Assembly (NCBI GenBank): GCA_001602455.1
Contig: CP012157.1
Coordinates: 305,733 to 369,732, forward strand
Length of the DNA: 64,000 nt
Reading direction: 5' to 3'
DNA from: Betaproteobacteria bacterium UKL13-2
Lineage (GTDB): Bacteria; Pseudomonadota; Gammaproteobacteria; Burkholderiales; Usitatibacteraceae
In this document: positions 9,795 through 21,415 of the stretch, piece by piece
Position numbering within the stretch: the first letter of the stretch is position 1
Layout of the letters: every line of letters begins with the position of its first letter
Translations under genes and position numbers: made by a program
Notes under the pieces: model-generated
The model's input: only the letters and a program-made list of their open reading frames with translations
Database searches by the model: none
Told to the model about the DNA's origin: nothing

Positions 9795-11696
9795 CTAGTG
9801 CGAAGGACCAAGATCGTAGTCCCGTGGTTTTCGCTTGGCCACATCGGGCCGCTTGCCGAGCAAGTAGTAATCAAAGATTTCCCGAGCGATTGGTGACGCC
9901 GTGCCACCACCGCCACCACCGTTTTCGACCAGTAAAGCCAGCGCGATCTTTGGCTTATCAGCCGGGGCAAAACCAATAAACAGCGCATGATCGCGGTGCC
10001 GTTCATCAATTTTGCGTGCGTCGTACTTTTCGCCCTGTTTGATCGCGATGACCTGTGCCGTACCGGTCTTGCCTGCAATCGCGTACCCGGCTCCCGCCCC
10101 TGCGGCGGCAGCGGTGCCACCGGGTAACATCACATCGACCATGGCCTGGCGGACGAGATTCAGATGCTCCGGTTTGAAGCTAAGCTCACTTTGGGGTGGC
10201 GGCTTGTAGCGGCGCTTTTCGTTTGTTTTGGAGTTGATGACTTCTTTGAGCAGGTGCGGCGTAACTTGCGTGCCACCGTTAGCGAGAATTGCTGTCGCGG
10301 TAGCAAGCTGCAATGGTGTCGAGAGCCAGTACCCCTGCCCGATCGCGACGGGAATCGTATCGCCCGCGTACCATTTTTGTTTGAAGCGTTTTTGTTTCCA
10401 CTCTTGTGAGGGCATAAGGCCAGTCAGCTCGCCATCGATGTCAATGCCGTTTTTGCTGCCGAAACCAAACGGGGTCATAAACGCATTGATCCTGTCGATA
10501 CCAAGATCGTTGCCGAGTCCGTAGTAATAGGTATCGCATGAAACAACAATCGACTTGTGCATATTCACAACGCCATGCCCACCTTTTTTCCAGTCTCGAT
10601 AGGGCCGTGCCAAGCCAGGCAGCATCCAATGGCCGGGGTCAACAATCGAATACTCGGGCGTGCGTTTACCGTTTTCGAGCGCCGCCAGCGCCATAAAGGG
10701 CTTGATTGTCGAGCCAGGCGGATATTGACCGCGTAACGCACGGTTGTTGAGAGGTTTGTCTTCGGAGTTATTCAGCAAATCCCAATTGACCGGATCAATG
10801 CCGTCCACAAACAAGTTTGGATCGAAGCCCGGCTTAGAGACAAGCGCCAAGACTTCGCCGTTGGACGGGTCTAACGCAACCAGCGCACCGCGAAACTCAC
10901 CAAAGGCTTCTTCAACCACCTGCTGCAACTTGATGTCGAGCGTCAACCGTAGATTGTTACCCGCAACCGGTTCGGTCTTTGCCAGCGAGCGAATCGCACG
11001 ACCGCCGGCATCAATTTCAACCTGCTCACTACCCGTCATGCCGTGTAGTTCGGCTTCGTAACTGCCCTCAATGCCGAGTTTGCCGATATGGTCAGTGCCC
11101 TTGTATTTGCTTGAGAGCCCACTGGCTTCGAGTTTCTTCACCTCCGCGTCATTGATGCGCCCGATATAGCCGACCGCGTGTGAGGCGACTTCACCATAGG
11201 GATAACTTCGGAACAGGCGCGCTCGGATATCAAATCCAGGAAAACGATAGCGATTCACCGCAAAGCGTGCGACCTCCTCTTCGGTCAAACGATTGCGGAT
11301 TGGCAACGATTCGAAGTTCTTGCTCTCCTCCAGTAGCCGCTTGAAACGCCGCCGATCTCTTGGCTGGATCTCAATGATTTGCGCCAACTCATCTAGAACT
11401 TGATCGAGATTCTTTACCTTTGAGGGCATGACCTCTAGCGTAAACGCAGAATAGTTGGCGGCCAGCACTTCACCATTGCGGTCATAGACCACGCCGCGAT
11501 TAGGCACAACTGGCAAAACCGAAATGCGGTTAGCCTCTGCCATGGTGTAGTACTGGTCTCGCTTGACCACTTGCAAATAAATGAGCCGCATCGCGAGCAA
11601 TGAAAATGCAATCACAATGGCAAGGCTTGCAAAGATAATCCGGCTGCGGAACACATTAAATTCCGCTTCGTGATTCTTGATTGTCGTCCCGACCAC
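9795..11696 (-). CDS. mrdA: Penicillin-binding protein 2 (transpeptidase)
   Basis: PBP2 cross-links peptidoglycan during elongation and activates RodA. From GTG 11696 it has 633 residues: a short cytoplasmic part, one membrane anchor (about 17-43), the pedestal domain, and a transpeptidase domain with the SxxK nucleophile at S329-K332 (GSTIKPF) and the KTGTAQV box near 545. The frame stays open upstream through mreD in another frame, but that part looks unlike PBP2; the GTG, preceded by AGAAAG, gives the expected N-terminus 19 bp after the mreD stop. Part of the mre-mrd-rodA operon. Confidence 0.94.
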   Translation of the reverse strand: MVGTTIKNHEAEFNVFRSRIIFASLAIVIAFSLLAMRLIYLQVVKRDQYYTMAEANRISVLPVVPNRGVVYDRNGEVLAANYSAFTLEVMPSKVKNLDQVLDELAQIIEIQPRDRRRFKRLLEESKNFESLPIRNRLTEEEVARFAVNRYRFPGFDIRARLFRSYPYGEVASHAVGYIGRINDAEVKKLEASGLSSKYKGTDHIGKLGIEGSYEAELHGMTGSEQVEIDAGGRAIRSLAKTEPVAGNNLRLTLDIKLQQVVEEAFGEFRGALVALDPSNGEVLALVSKPGFDPNLFVDGIDPVNWDLLNNSEDKPLNNRALRGQYPPGSTIKPFMALAALENGKRTPEYSIVDPGHWMLPGLARPYRDWKKGGHGVVNMHKSIVVSCDTYYYGLGNDLGIDRINAFMTPFGFGSKNGIDIDGELTGLMPSQEWKQKRFKQKWYAGDTIPVAIGQGYWLSTPLQLATATAILANGGTQVTPHLLKEVINSKTNEKRRYKPPPQSELSFKPEHLNLVRQAMVDVMLPGGTAAAAGAGAGYAIAGKTGTAQVIAIKQGEKYDARKIDERHRDHALFIGFAPADKPKIALALLVENGGGGGGTASPIAREIFDYYLLGKRPDVAKRKPRDYDLGPSH

Positions 11697-11715
11697 GCGA
11701 TTCTTTCTGCGCGCT

Positions 11716-12240
11716 TTACAGCAGTGCGGTGTCGCCACGGCGACGAAATCGCGGCAGCGTCGCCACGAAGTGAAGCGGCATCCACAGCAGTGCGCCCAGC
11801 AATGGTGCGAGGACGAGCGCGAAGCCAGCGAAATCACGCCCAAGCGATAAGTTAAGTCCGATATAGATGAGCTGCGCGACAAACAATATGCCGAGCATGT
11901 GGAGCGCTTGCTCGATCACCGACAAATGCCGAATCCGAATACGCAGCAATTCGGTGAGGAAGATTGCAACGACATACACCAGCGCGTGCTGGCCCAACAG
12001 TGCACTATCCGCCACATCCATCACCAGCCCAAGCGCAAAGCCCCATGTTTGCCCGATGTTTTGCGGCTCGTGCACGACCCAATAGAGCAACATCAGCAAC
12101 ACAAAGTCCGGGCGAATGATCAGCGCCCAGCCTGACCACGGCAGTAGGTTGATTAACAGTGCGAGCGCCAATGAGCCGAGCACCAAGCGCATCGGCGCGG
12201 GTGGTCTGAGGATGTCACGTGAGACTGGGGATAAGTCCAT
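11716..12240 (-). CDS. mreD: Rod shape-determining protein MreD
   Basis: This 174-residue integral membrane protein has about five hydrophobic segments and the family-type motif WGFALGLVMDVADSALLGQHAL. MreD links MreC and the cytoskeletal MreB to the wall-synthesis enzymes. It starts 6 bp after the mreC stop and precedes mrdA, the standard order in beta- and gammaproteobacteria. Confidence 0.92.
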   Translation of the reverse strand: MDLSPVSRDILRPPAPMRLVLGSLALALLINLLPWSGWALIIRPDFVLLMLLYWVVHEPQNIGQTWGFALGLVMDVADSALLGQHALVYVVAIFLTELLRIRIRHLSVIEQALHMLGILFVAQLIYIGLNLSLGRDFAGFALVLAPLLGALLWMPLHFVATLPRFRRRGDTALL

Positions 12241-12246
12241 TGCGGT

Positions 12247-13314
12247 CTATCGGTCTCTCAAGGCACGCTTGGCATCGAGTTTGGCTTCACGCTTACTCAG
12301 CGCACTTTTCTCTTGTCCTGCACGATCGGCAATCGCCGGATCAACCTGCGGATAGCTCGCGTCGGCGGTGTCGAGCACCTTCACGAAGCGATGATGATCC
12401 GGCGCGGTCGCAGGCGAGGCGACAATACGCGCAAATGAGAACGCTGGGTTCTTATCGACGACCGTGACCGTCGCCACCGATAGGCCCGCAGGGTAAGTAC
12501 CGTCAACGCCCGATGTCACCAACGTATCGCCCACCTGAATGTCTGCCGCAACCGGTATAAACGGCAACTCGATTTTGCCGTCTCGACCACTACCGACCGC
12601 CACCGCACGCAGCCCGCCTCGTTCGTTGCGCTCACGGGTTGTTGCTGTCCGCTGCGACGCGGAAACCGTATCGGTGGCTGGTGTCGTCGTCGCGGCCGCC
12701 TCAGAGGGCGGCTCGGCGCTGGGCACGGTCAATCGTGACGGGCGTATCACCATGACGGGGATCGATTGGTCTTTCTCGGTGGTGAGCGTCACTTCCGCGG
12801 ATGTTGCGCCGATGGCGGTCACCTGCCCGACCACGCCATTACCATCGATAACGGCGCTTCCCAATTTGATGCCATCGGCGTATCCACGATTGATCACAAT
12901 TTTTCGCGCAAATGGATTTCGCGCATCGCGAATGATTTCGGCGACGACGCCTTTCCTGTTGAAGCGCAGATTCGCCGCATTGAGCGCCGCGATATGTTCT
13001 TGCTCCGCCGCAATCAGTTGCGCCCGTTGTCCCTCAGCCGAAAGCTGGAGAACCTTATCGTTGAGCGCTTTGTTTTCATCAAGTAGTTTCTCTTGCGCGA
13101 TAAAGTAGTCGCCAATGTCGCGACCAACTTTGCCCGGCCACATCAACGCACGCTCAACCGGCGTCAGCAATGTCGAAACACCTTGACGCAATACGCCAAG
13201 GGCTTGGAATCGATGATCTGCAATCATCACGGCCACCGCGAACAAACTAAAGAATGTCAGGCGTGCAAGCGGTGACGGCCCACGGGTAAAAAAATGATCT
13301 TGGTACGCCGCCAC
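12247..13314 (-). CDS. mreC: Rod shape-determining protein MreC
   Basis: This 355-residue periplasmic protein has one N-terminal membrane anchor (ARLTFFSLFAVAVMIAD), then a coiled coil (about 75-115, EKLLDENKALNDKVLQLSAE) and the beta-rich MreC domain (VIDGNGVVGQVTAIGATSAEVTLTTEKDQSIPV). A low-complexity Ala/Thr linker near residues 200-230 interrupts the domain, longer than in E. coli. MreC scaffolds PBP2 and RodA in the elongasome. The start is GTG. It lies 60 bp downstream of mreB. Confidence 0.93.
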   Translation of the reverse strand: MAAYQDHFFTRGPSPLARLTFFSLFAVAVMIADHRFQALGVLRQGVSTLLTPVERALMWPGKVGRDIGDYFIAQEKLLDENKALNDKVLQLSAEGQRAQLIAAEQEHIAALNAANLRFNRKGVVAEIIRDARNPFARKIVINRGYADGIKLGSAVIDGNGVVGQVTAIGATSAEVTLTTEKDQSIPVMVIRPSRLTVPSAEPPSEAAATTTPATDTVSASQRTATTRERNERGGLRAVAVGSGRDGKIELPFIPVAADIQVGDTLVTSGVDGTYPAGLSVATVTVVDKNPAFSFARIVASPATAPDHHRFVKVLDTADASYPQVDPAIADRAGQEKSALSKREAKLDAKRALRDR

Positions 13315-13374
13315 TAGCGATTGCTCCAGCGAGACAGGTCGTTGTTCATCACGGCGCGCTCACCGATCCTGCCG

Positions 13375-14847
<1,473 letters not shown>

Positions 14848-15147
14848 ATGTCTTTCGATCCCGCCACTCTCGCTCGTATCGCCAACTTGGCGCGCCTCGA
14901 TATTCCGGTTGACCAGCTTAGTCGGTTCGGAGCCGAAATGTCGAGCATCTTGGCGCTGGTCGATCAACTGCAAGGGGTCGATACCAAAGGCGTTCTACCA
15001 TTGTCACATCCGCTATCAGCGGTCAGCGAAATGGCATTGCGATTGCGTCCCGACGAGGCGTGCGCTGACATTGACCGCGAAGCGAATATGCAAAACGCGC
15101 CCGAGACGGAAAACGGACTGTTTTTGGTCCCCAAAGTGCTGGAGTAG
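14848..15147 (+). CDS. gatC: Asp/Glu-tRNA amidotransferase subunit GatC
   Basis: This 99-residue small subunit stabilises the GatA-GatB interface in the enzyme that amidates misacylated Asp-tRNA(Asn) or Glu-tRNA(Gln). It has the typical N-terminal [12 protein letters not shown] and the C-terminal [16 protein letters not shown] tail. The ATG at 14848 is chosen over upstream in-frame starts because it gives the family N-terminus and length. First gene of gatCAB, 4 bp before gatA. Confidence 0.95.
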   Translation: MSFDPATLARIANLARLDIPVDQLSRFGAEMSSILALVDQLQGVDTKGVLPLSHPLSAVSEMALRLRPDEACADIDREANMQNAPETENGLFLVPKVLE

Positions 15148-15151
15148 TCGG

Positions 15152-16660
15152 GTGAGCCGTCCCCAACATACCGTCGCGGCGTCTGTCGCTGCACTTGCAT
15201 CCGGCACCGTTTCAGCCGTCGAACTGGCCACCGAGGCGCTCGCCCGTGCAAACGCCGCAGCCGACCTAAACGCCTTTTTGCACATCGACGCCGCACGCAC
15301 GCTGGCCGAAGCACGCGACGCCGACGCCCGGCGGCAAGCGGGCGATGCCGCACCGTTGCTTGGCGTGCCGGTGGCGCACAAGGACATCTTTGTTACCCGT
15401 GGCTGGCGTTCCACCGCCGGCTCAAAGATGCTCGCCAATTACGTCTCGCCGTTTGACGCCACCGTGGTCGAGCGGCTCCGTGCGGCGGGAACGGTATGTG
15501 TCGGCAAACTCAATTGTGATGAGTTCGCGATGGGCTCGTCGAACGAAAACTCCGCCTTCGGCCCAGTGCAAAACCCATGGGGAAACGCTCAAATCGGCGC
15601 CCGCATTCCTGGCGGCTCCTCCGGCGGCTCGGCTGCCGCTGTCGCCGCTGGGATCGTGCCGGCCACCACGGGCACGGATACCGGCGGCTCGCTGCGGCAG
15701 CCCGCCGCCATGACTGGCATTACTGCCATCAAACCAACGTATGGTCGAGTGTCGCGCTACGGCATGATCGCCTTTGCATCCTCGCTCGACCAGGGCGGGC
15801 CGATGGCGCATACGGCCGAAGACTGCGCGATGCTGCTTGACGCCATGGCGGGCTTTGATGAGCGAGACTCAACGTCGCTGGATAGTGAAAAAGCAAAAGT
15901 GTCCATTTGGCGCGCATTTTCAGACATTATTGCTTCGAAACGCCCGCCCTCTCTAGGGTTTGAAGGTTTGCGTGTTGGCGTGCCGAAGGAGTTTTTTGCG
16001 GAGGGTCTGGCAGCCGACGTCGCGATCCGTGTTCAAGAAGCGATTGATACCTTCAAAAAACACGGCGCGACGTTGGTCGATATCTCGCTGCCGCGCACCG
16101 CCTTGGCGATCCCCGCCTATTACGTCATCGCACCGGCGGAAGCGTCGTCCAATTTGAGCCGCTTCGACGGCATGCGCTTTGGCCATCGCGCGGCCGACTT
16201 TACCGACTTAAACGATATGATCGCCAAGAGCCGGGCGGAGGGGTTTGGCCGCGAAGTGCAGCGACGTATCCTCACCGGCACTTACGTGTTGTGTCATGGC
16301 TATTTCGACGCCTATTACCTGCAAGCGCAGCGCGTACGTCGCCTCATCGCGCAAGACTTTCAGGCTGCCTTTCAGACCTGTGATCTCATCATGGGGCCGG
16401 TCGCGCCGACCACCGCTTGGAAAATCGGCGAGAAATCGACCGATCCGGTGGCGATGTATCTTGAAGACATTTTCACGCTCGGCGTGTCCCTCGCCGGATT
16501 GCCGGGTATGTCGGTGCCGTGTGGCTTTGACCAGCAAAATCTCCCCGTCGGGCTGCAAATCATCGGCAACTACTTTGACGAACCGGCGATGTTGGCGGCG
16601 GCTCATCGTTACCAGCAACTGACGGACTGGCATCAACAGCAGCCGGGAGGTGCCAAATGA
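15152..16660 (+). CDS. gatA: Asp/Glu-tRNA amidotransferase subunit GatA
   Basis: This 502-residue amidase releases ammonia from glutamine for the transamidation. The Ser-cisSer-Lys triad is visible: K in PVAHKDIF, the amidase signature [16 protein letters not shown], and the nucleophile region [16 protein letters not shown] 15152 gives the expected N-terminus; the longer frame to 14909 overlaps gatC and is discarded. It overlaps gatB by 4 bp (ATGA), so the two are coupled. Confidence 0.96.
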   Translation: MSRPQHTVAASVAALASGTVSAVELATEALARANAAADLNAFLHIDAARTLAEARDADARRQAGDAAPLLGVPVAHKDIFVTRGWRSTAGSKMLANYVSPFDATVVERLRAAGTVCVGKLNCDEFAMGSSNENSAFGPVQNPWGNAQIGARIPGGSSGGSAAAVAAGIVPATTGTDTGGSLRQPAAMTGITAIKPTYGRVSRYGMIAFASSLDQGGPMAHTAEDCAMLLDAMAGFDERDSTSLDSEKAKVSIWRAFSDIIASKRPPSLGFEGLRVGVPKEFFAEGLAADVAIRVQEAIDTFKKHGATLVDISLPRTALAIPAYYVIAPAEASSNLSRFDGMRFGHRAADFTDLNDMIAKSRAEGFGREVQRRILTGTYVLCHGYFDAYYLQAQRVRRLIAQDFQAAFQTCDLIMGPVAPTTAWKIGEKSTDPVAMYLEDIFTLGVSLAGLPGMSVPCGFDQQNLPVGLQIIGNYFDEPAMLAAAHRYQQLTDWHQQQPGGAK

Positions 16661-18123
16661 CCTGGGAAATTGTGATCGGCATCGAGACGCACGTTCAACT
16701 GGCGACCAGATCGAAGATTTTTTCGAACGCATCAACGGCGTTCGGCGCACCGCCCAATACGCAAGCCTCGGTGGTTGATATCGCCCTCCCCGGCACGTTA
16801 CCGGTGATGAACGCGCAGGCCGTCGAATGTGCGATTAAGTTTGGGCTCGCGGTCAATGGTGGTCAAACACACAACATCGCGCGTCGGTCAGTCTTTGCCC
16901 GCAAAAACTACTTTTATCCCGACCTGCCGAAGGGTTACCAGATTTCGCAGTTTGAATTGCCAGTGGTGACGGGTGGCTTCATCGATATTCAGGTCGGCGA
17001 TGGCGATAAGGTTTCAAGCAAACGCATCAATCTCACCCGCGCACACCTTGAAGAAGACGCCGGTAAATCGCTGCATGAAGGTCTGGAGACGCCCGGTGTG
17101 TCGGGTATCGACCTAAACCGCGCCGGAACACCTTTGCTGGAAGTGGTGAGCGAACCGGAAATGCGGTCAGCGGCTGACGCCGTGGCATACGCGAAGGCAC
17201 TGCACGGCATCGTGACGTGGATCGGCATTTGCGACGGCAATATGCAGGAAGGCTCATTTCGCTGCGACGCGAACGTGTCGGTGCGCCGCGTGGGGGAGCC
17301 GCTCGGTACACGGTGTGAAATCAAAAATCTCAATTCCTTCCGCTTTATGGAGCGCGCCATCAATTACGAAGTGCGCCGACAAATTGAAGTGATTGAAGAC
17401 GGCGGCAAGGTCATTCAACAAACGCGGCTCTACGACGCTGATCGCGACGAAACACGCGCCATGCGCTCGAAAGAAGATGCGATGGACTATCGCTATTTCC
17501 CCGACCCGGATTTGTTGCCGCTGGCCATCGACGAGACGCGAATTTCGGACGTTCAGGTGACCATGCCAGAGTTGCCTTCTGCGATGGAATCGCGCATGCA
17601 GCGTGATTTCGGTCTGTCGGTCTATGATGCTCAGCTACTTACCCAAAGTAGAAGTACCGCGGCTTACTTCTTTGCTGCCTTCGATAGCTCGGGCGAACAA
17701 GCAAAACTCTGTGCAAACTGGATCAACGGTGAACTCGCCTCCCAGCTCAACCGCGACGCAATCGATCTGGTCGATTCACCAGTCAACGGCCTCCAGCTCG
17801 GTCGCTTAGTCAAGCGCATCGCCGATGGCACGTTGTCATCAAAAATGGCCAAAGACGTGTTCGGCTACATGTGGGCGGGTGAACATGGCGGCGACGCTGA
17901 TGCCATCATCGAAGCGCGTGGCCTCAAACAAGTCTCCGACGCGGGTGCCATCGAGAAGATCATCGACGAGGTGCTCGCCAAAAATGAAAAGTCCGTGGCC
18001 GAATTCAAATCCGGCAAAGACAAAGCCATTCAGTCGCTGATCGGCCAGGTAATGAAGGCCTCACAGGGCAAGGCGAATCCGGGGCAAGTCAACGACCTAC
18101 TGCGAAAAAAACTCGCAGACTAA
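16657..18123 (+). CDS. gatB: Asp/Glu-tRNA amidotransferase subunit GatB
   Basis: This 488-residue subunit binds the misacylated tRNA, activates it with ATP and receives ammonia from GatA. It starts with the family motif [13 protein letters not shown], has [12 protein letters not shown] and [20 protein letters not shown], and ends with the YqeY-like tRNA-binding tail ([16 protein letters not shown]). Its TAA is followed 5 bases later by the left arm of an inverted-repeat element (18129). Confidence 0.97.
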   Translation: MTWEIVIGIETHVQLATRSKIFSNASTAFGAPPNTQASVVDIALPGTLPVMNAQAVECAIKFGLAVNGGQTHNIARRSVFARKNYFYPDLPKGYQISQFELPVVTGGFIDIQVGDGDKVSSKRINLTRAHLEEDAGKSLHEGLETPGVSGIDLNRAGTPLLEVVSEPEMRSAADAVAYAKALHGIVTWIGICDGNMQEGSFRCDANVSVRRVGEPLGTRCEIKNLNSFRFMERAINYEVRRQIEVIEDGGKVIQQTRLYDADRDETRAMRSKEDAMDYRYFPDPDLLPLAIDETRISDVQVTMPELPSAMESRMQRDFGLSVYDAQLLTQSRSTAAYFFAAFDSSGEQAKLCANWINGELASQLNRDAIDLVDSPVNGLQLGRLVKRIADGTLSSKMAKDVFGYMWAGEHGGDADAIIEARGLKQVSDAGAIEKIIDEVLAKNEKSVAEFKSGKDKAIQSLIGQVMKASQGKANPGQVNDLLRKKLAD

Positions 18124-18128
18124 GCCCC

Positions 18129-18346
18129 AGCCTGAATATTTCATGGGTCGCGTGCCGCGTCGAAGGAGGTTACCTCTGGGCGATTGGACGGTGACGTGTT
18201 TGACACCGCAGTTGACAAACACGCGCCCTTCTCCCGAGCGTATTTGGCAAACGCGGCTCGCGAGGCGGTGGTCGATCAGCCAAAAATCGCTCGCCCGTTC
18301 ACCTACTGACCCGCTGTCGAACGCGCCCCCATGAAATGTTCAGGCT
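18129..18346. mobile_element. Complete inverted-repeat element, copy A (MITE-like)
   Basis: The element is bounded by AGCCTGAATATTTCATGGG (18129-18147) and its inverted partner at 18328-18346, a 19-bp terminal repeat with one mismatch. It spans 218 bp between gatB and the convergent DUF4124 gene. The left arm continues with GTCGAAGGAGGTTACCTC, the right with ACGCGCCCCC. No coding frame is evident inside. The right end supplies the TAG stop of the DUF4124 gene. The same arms recur at 61885-62027 and singly at 52708 and 56255. Confidence 0.8.
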
Positions 18347-19070
18347 AGCGTTTGGGAATTGGCGCTTCAATCAGAACATTACCCTGCTCGTCGAGCACGG
18401 TACCGACTCGCATACCGCGCTTGAGACGACGAAAGCGATCTTTTTCCGTCTCGTAACGTGCAACTACCGCCCGGCGATCGACCTCCAGTCGCGCAATTTC
18501 CTGTTGCAGGTTCGTGCGATCGTTGGTGACGCGATCAAAGTCGGCTTGCAGTTGCGCGGGCACTTGGGGCTCGGTAGTTTTAGCCTCCTTCGCGTCTTTC
18601 TCCTTCGCGGGCTTTCGTCGGCCGGCGATGTAGAACTCCATTTGATTGGTCACTTTTTCCAAGCGGGCTTCAACATCCGCGATGCGTGCATCAAGGAAGC
18701 GTTTGCGCTGATCAAGCTGCAACACATCTTTGTCGCGAATCAGGTCAATTTCACGTTCCGCGCCGTAGGTGCCGAGCAAGGCGAGGTCTTTTTGCTTTTG
18801 CTGCGCGACTTTTTTGTCGTTTTCGCGTTGCTTCGCATCTGCTTCGACCTTCGCTTTTTGTTGCTCCGGCGTCAGTGGGGCGTCAAGCTTACGCAGCGTT
18901 CGACCTTGCTTGGACAGTTCGGTAACGTCTTTTTTGGCGCACGCGGCGGGCATGGTCTCGCCGTAGTGGGTCACGCCTTTTTCGTCAACACAGCGAAATA
19001 GTGTCGACTGGGCGCTGGCCGCAGTGGCCGCACTCAGTAAAACCAACGCGATCAGTCGAGAAAATGCCAT
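18345..19070 (-). CDS. DUF4124-domain exported coiled-coil protein
   Basis: This 241-residue protein has a Sec signal (MAFSRLIALVLLSAATAASAQ) followed by a DUF4124-type segment (TLFRCVDEKGVTHYGETMPAAC) and long charged coiled coils (about 70-120 and 135-225). DUF4124 proteins are periplasmic and of unknown role. The last codons read ...IPKR then TAG, where the stop comes from the right end of the inverted-repeat element, so the native C-terminus may have been altered. The gene lies between gatB and pyrE, on the minus strand. Confidence 0.85.
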   Translation of the reverse strand: MAFSRLIALVLLSAATAASAQSTLFRCVDEKGVTHYGETMPAACAKKDVTELSKQGRTLRKLDAPLTPEQQKAKVEADAKQRENDKKVAQQKQKDLALLGTYGAEREIDLIRDKDVLQLDQRKRFLDARIADVEARLEKVTNQMEFYIAGRRKPAKEKDAKEAKTTEPQVPAQLQADFDRVTNDRTNLQQEIARLEVDRRAVVARYETEKDRFRRLKRGMRVGTVLDEQGNVLIEAPIPKR

Positions 19071-19126
19071 GTAAAGGTGAGTGGTCAGTCAAGTCGGAAT
19101 AGCAAGGAAGTCACCGGGCTTCATTA

Positions 19127-19774
19127 TTAGGGCGATGCCGCGCCATATTGTGTACGGTACTCGACTATTGCCGCCAATTTATCGGCTTCGCCCGATTGGG
19201 CGGACAAATATACGACGATATCCGCGAGTGCCGCCACGGCAATAACGGGGATGCCGTGTTGTTGACTGACTTCCTGTGCAGCGGATAACTCTCCCAGCCC
19301 CTTTTCTTGCCGGTCCACCGAAATCACAACGCCGGCCGGCGTGGCTCCCGCATCACGAATCATCGCCACCGATTCGCGTACCGAGGTGCCGGCAGAAATC
19401 ACATCATCAACAATGAGGACGCGCCCGGCCAGTGGCGCGCCGACGATCAATCCACCCTCGCCGTGGTCTTTGGCTTCTTTGCGGTTAAACGCGAACGGCA
19501 CATTGCGCCCTTTGTCGGCTAATTTGATGGCCATGCCTGCGGCCAAGGTGATGCCCTTGTAGGCCGGACCAAAAATCATGTCGAACGGCACGCCGGAGGC
19601 CAACGCGGCGCGCGCATAGAAATCCGCCAGTTTGCTCATTGACGCGCCATCACTGAATAAGCCCGAGTTAAAAAAGTAGGGCGACAGACGACCGGCCTTG
19701 GTTTTGAATTCACCAAAACGGAGCGCGTTTTGCGCAATAGCAAATTCAACAAATTCTTTGCGGAAATCGTTCAT
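19127..19774 (-). CDS. pyrE: Orotate phosphoribosyltransferase
   Basis: PyrE joins orotate and PRPP to give OMP in pyrimidine synthesis. This 215-residue protein has the PRPP-binding signature VLIVDDVISAGTSV and the N-terminal FAIAQNALRFGEFKTKAGRLSPYFFN. ATG 19774 is preferred to the in-frame start at 19849, which would add 25 unusual residues. It faces xth across a 200-bp gap, an arrangement common in betaproteobacteria. Confidence 0.96.
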   Translation of the reverse strand: MNDFRKEFVEFAIAQNALRFGEFKTKAGRLSPYFFNSGLFSDGASMSKLADFYARAALASGVPFDMIFGPAYKGITLAAGMAIKLADKGRNVPFAFNRKEAKDHGEGGLIVGAPLAGRVLIVDDVISAGTSVRESVAMIRDAGATPAGVVISVDRQEKGLGELSAAQEVSQQHGIPVIAVAALADIVVYLSAQSGEADKLAAIVEYRTQYGAASP

Positions 19775-19973
19775 TTGAGATGGGGGAAGGGTGAGGAGAG
19801 AAGTGTTTGACGCGAAAAAAGGGGGTTGATGTGAGGTGTGACAAGACAACGGGGTAAGTTAGCCCATGCGGCGGTGCACCTCTGGGGAAAACGTAAAACC
19901 TCATTTTCCCCCTTCCCCCTCCATCACAAAACCTCCCGCATAATCGCGTCTCTCGGCATTTTACGGAATTCCA

Positions 19974-20747
19974 ATGCGTGTCATTTCGGTTAACGTCAAC
20001 GGCATTCGTTCGGCAACCTCAAAAGGCATCATCAAGTGGCTTAAAACACAAAAGCCGGACGTGGTATGCCTGCAAGAAATCAAGGCGCTAGAAAGTGATA
20101 TTCCGGAGGAAGTGCTGCGCTGGAAACATATGCACGCCTTCTATCATCCGGCGGAGAGGAAGGGTTATGCCGGGGTGGCGGTGTTTTCGAAGCAGGAACC
20201 TGACAAGGTCATCATCGGCACCGGCATTCAGTGGATCGATGCCGAAGGCCGCTATCTTGAGGTGCAATTCGGCAATTTGTCGGTGGTGTCACTTTATGTG
20301 CCCTCAGGATCGGCGTCGGACGAGGCGCAAGCGAAGAAATTCCGCTTTATGGAAGTTTTTATGCCGTATTTGAAGACGCTCAAAAAGTCTGGCCGTGAAG
20401 TCATCATCGTCGGCGATTGGAACATCGCGCACAAAGAAATTGACCTGAAAAACTGGCGCGGCAACAAAAAGAACTCAGGCTTTTTGCCGGAAGAGCGCGA
20501 ATGGCTCACGACACTATTCGATGAGGTGGGTTACATCGACACCTTTCGCACACTGAACGACAAACCGGATCAATACACTTGGTGGTCGAACCGTGGCAAT
20601 GCGCGGGAAAACAATGTCGGCTGGCGCATCGACTATCACATCTGCACACCCGGCATTGCCGCCAAGGCGACTAAAGCCAGCGTGTACACCAAGGCCTGGT
20701 TTTCGGACCACGCGCCACTCACCATCGACTACGATTTCGCTCTGTAG
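19974..20747 (+). CDS. xth: Exodeoxyribonuclease III family AP endonuclease
   Basis: This 257-residue enzyme of the exonuclease-endonuclease-phosphatase superfamily repairs abasic sites. Motifs: N in VNVNGIR, the metal-binding Glu in VCLQEIKA, VGDWNIAH (D/N pair), and the terminal FSDHAPLTIDY with the catalytic His. Full length and no signal peptide. Transcribed away from pyrE; it ends next to the convergent rraA-like genes. Confidence 0.96.
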   Translation: MRVISVNVNGIRSATSKGIIKWLKTQKPDVVCLQEIKALESDIPEEVLRWKHMHAFYHPAERKGYAGVAVFSKQEPDKVIIGTGIQWIDAEGRYLEVQFGNLSVVSLYVPSGSASDEAQAKKFRFMEVFMPYLKTLKKSGREVIIVGDWNIAHKEIDLKNWRGNKKNSGFLPEEREWLTTLFDEVGYIDTFRTLNDKPDQYTWWSNRGNARENNVGWRIDYHICTPGIAAKATKASVYTKAWFSDHAPLTIDYDFAL

Positions 20748-20752
20748 CGGCC

Positions 20753-21415
20753 CTAACCGCTGCTTTTTGTTTGTAGTGCGTGGTAGTTGGTTGCGATTCG
20801 CGCGGCGCGAAGGGATTCGCCGGCTTGGATGCGCTGCATGATCGTATCCTCAACCTGCTGGATTTGCTGCGCGGTGGTGAGCACTTCTAATGCACGGCCC
20901 GCTGGAACAACGACAACACCAGAATCGTCGGCAAGCAGAATATCTCCTGCACGCACCTGCCGTCCGGCGATGTTCACCGGGGCATTAATCGCCTCTAACT
21001 CGACACGATCCTTACCAGTCATCATGTACGTGCCGCGCGAAAACACGGGGTAACCCAACTCCCGGATCTTCGGAATATCACGGCAGACGCCGTCAATCAC
21101 CGTGCCGGCGATGCCTTTCATGTGCGCCAAGGTCGTCATGATGTCGCCCCAAACCGTGCAATCGATCCGTCCAGCGTTATCGATAACCACCATTTGATCG
21201 GCAGAAACATCGTCAAGAAAATCGCCCACCGTTCCGCGTTCGACTGCGCCGGCGAGGCGGTACTTCACGGTAAAAGCACGACCCACTGCCCGCTGCCCGG
21301 GGACGACGGCTGTGATGCCGAGACATCCTGCGGCAAGGCCCAGCTTGTCCATCGCGTCAGACACACTCGGTGTATCGAGCGAGCGAAAAGCGGCCAGCAA
21401 TTCGGCTTCTGTCAT
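20753..21415 (-). CDS. RraA/HMG-aldolase family protein, paralogue 1
   Basis: This 220-residue protein shows the family's substrate/metal motif GTVIDGVCRD (Arg-Asp pair) followed by ELGYPVFSRG, and the upstream WGDIM segment. Family members include RraA, which inhibits RNase E, and divalent-metal aldolases that split 4-hydroxy-4-methyl-2-oxoglutarate or related acids at the end of aromatic breakdown. The Arg-Asp pair fits a lyase more than plain RraA. Third of three tandem paralogues; it overlaps the middle one by 4 bp. Confidence 0.85.
   Translation of the reverse strand: MTEAELLAAFRSLDTPSVSDAMDKLGLAAGCLGITAVVPGQRAVGRAFTVKYRLAGAVERGTVGDFLDDVSADQMVVIDNAGRIDCTVWGDIMTTLAHMKGIAGTVIDGVCRDIPKIRELGYPVFSRGTYMMTGKDRVELEAINAPVNIAGRQVRAGDILLADDSGVVVVPAGRALEVLTTAQQIQQVEDTIMQRIQAGESLRAARIATNYHALQTKSSG

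Noticed and set aside
16208..16750. 180-codon minus-strand frame across the gatA-gatB junction
   Set aside because: Overlaps two certain genes and has no ribosome site or family match.
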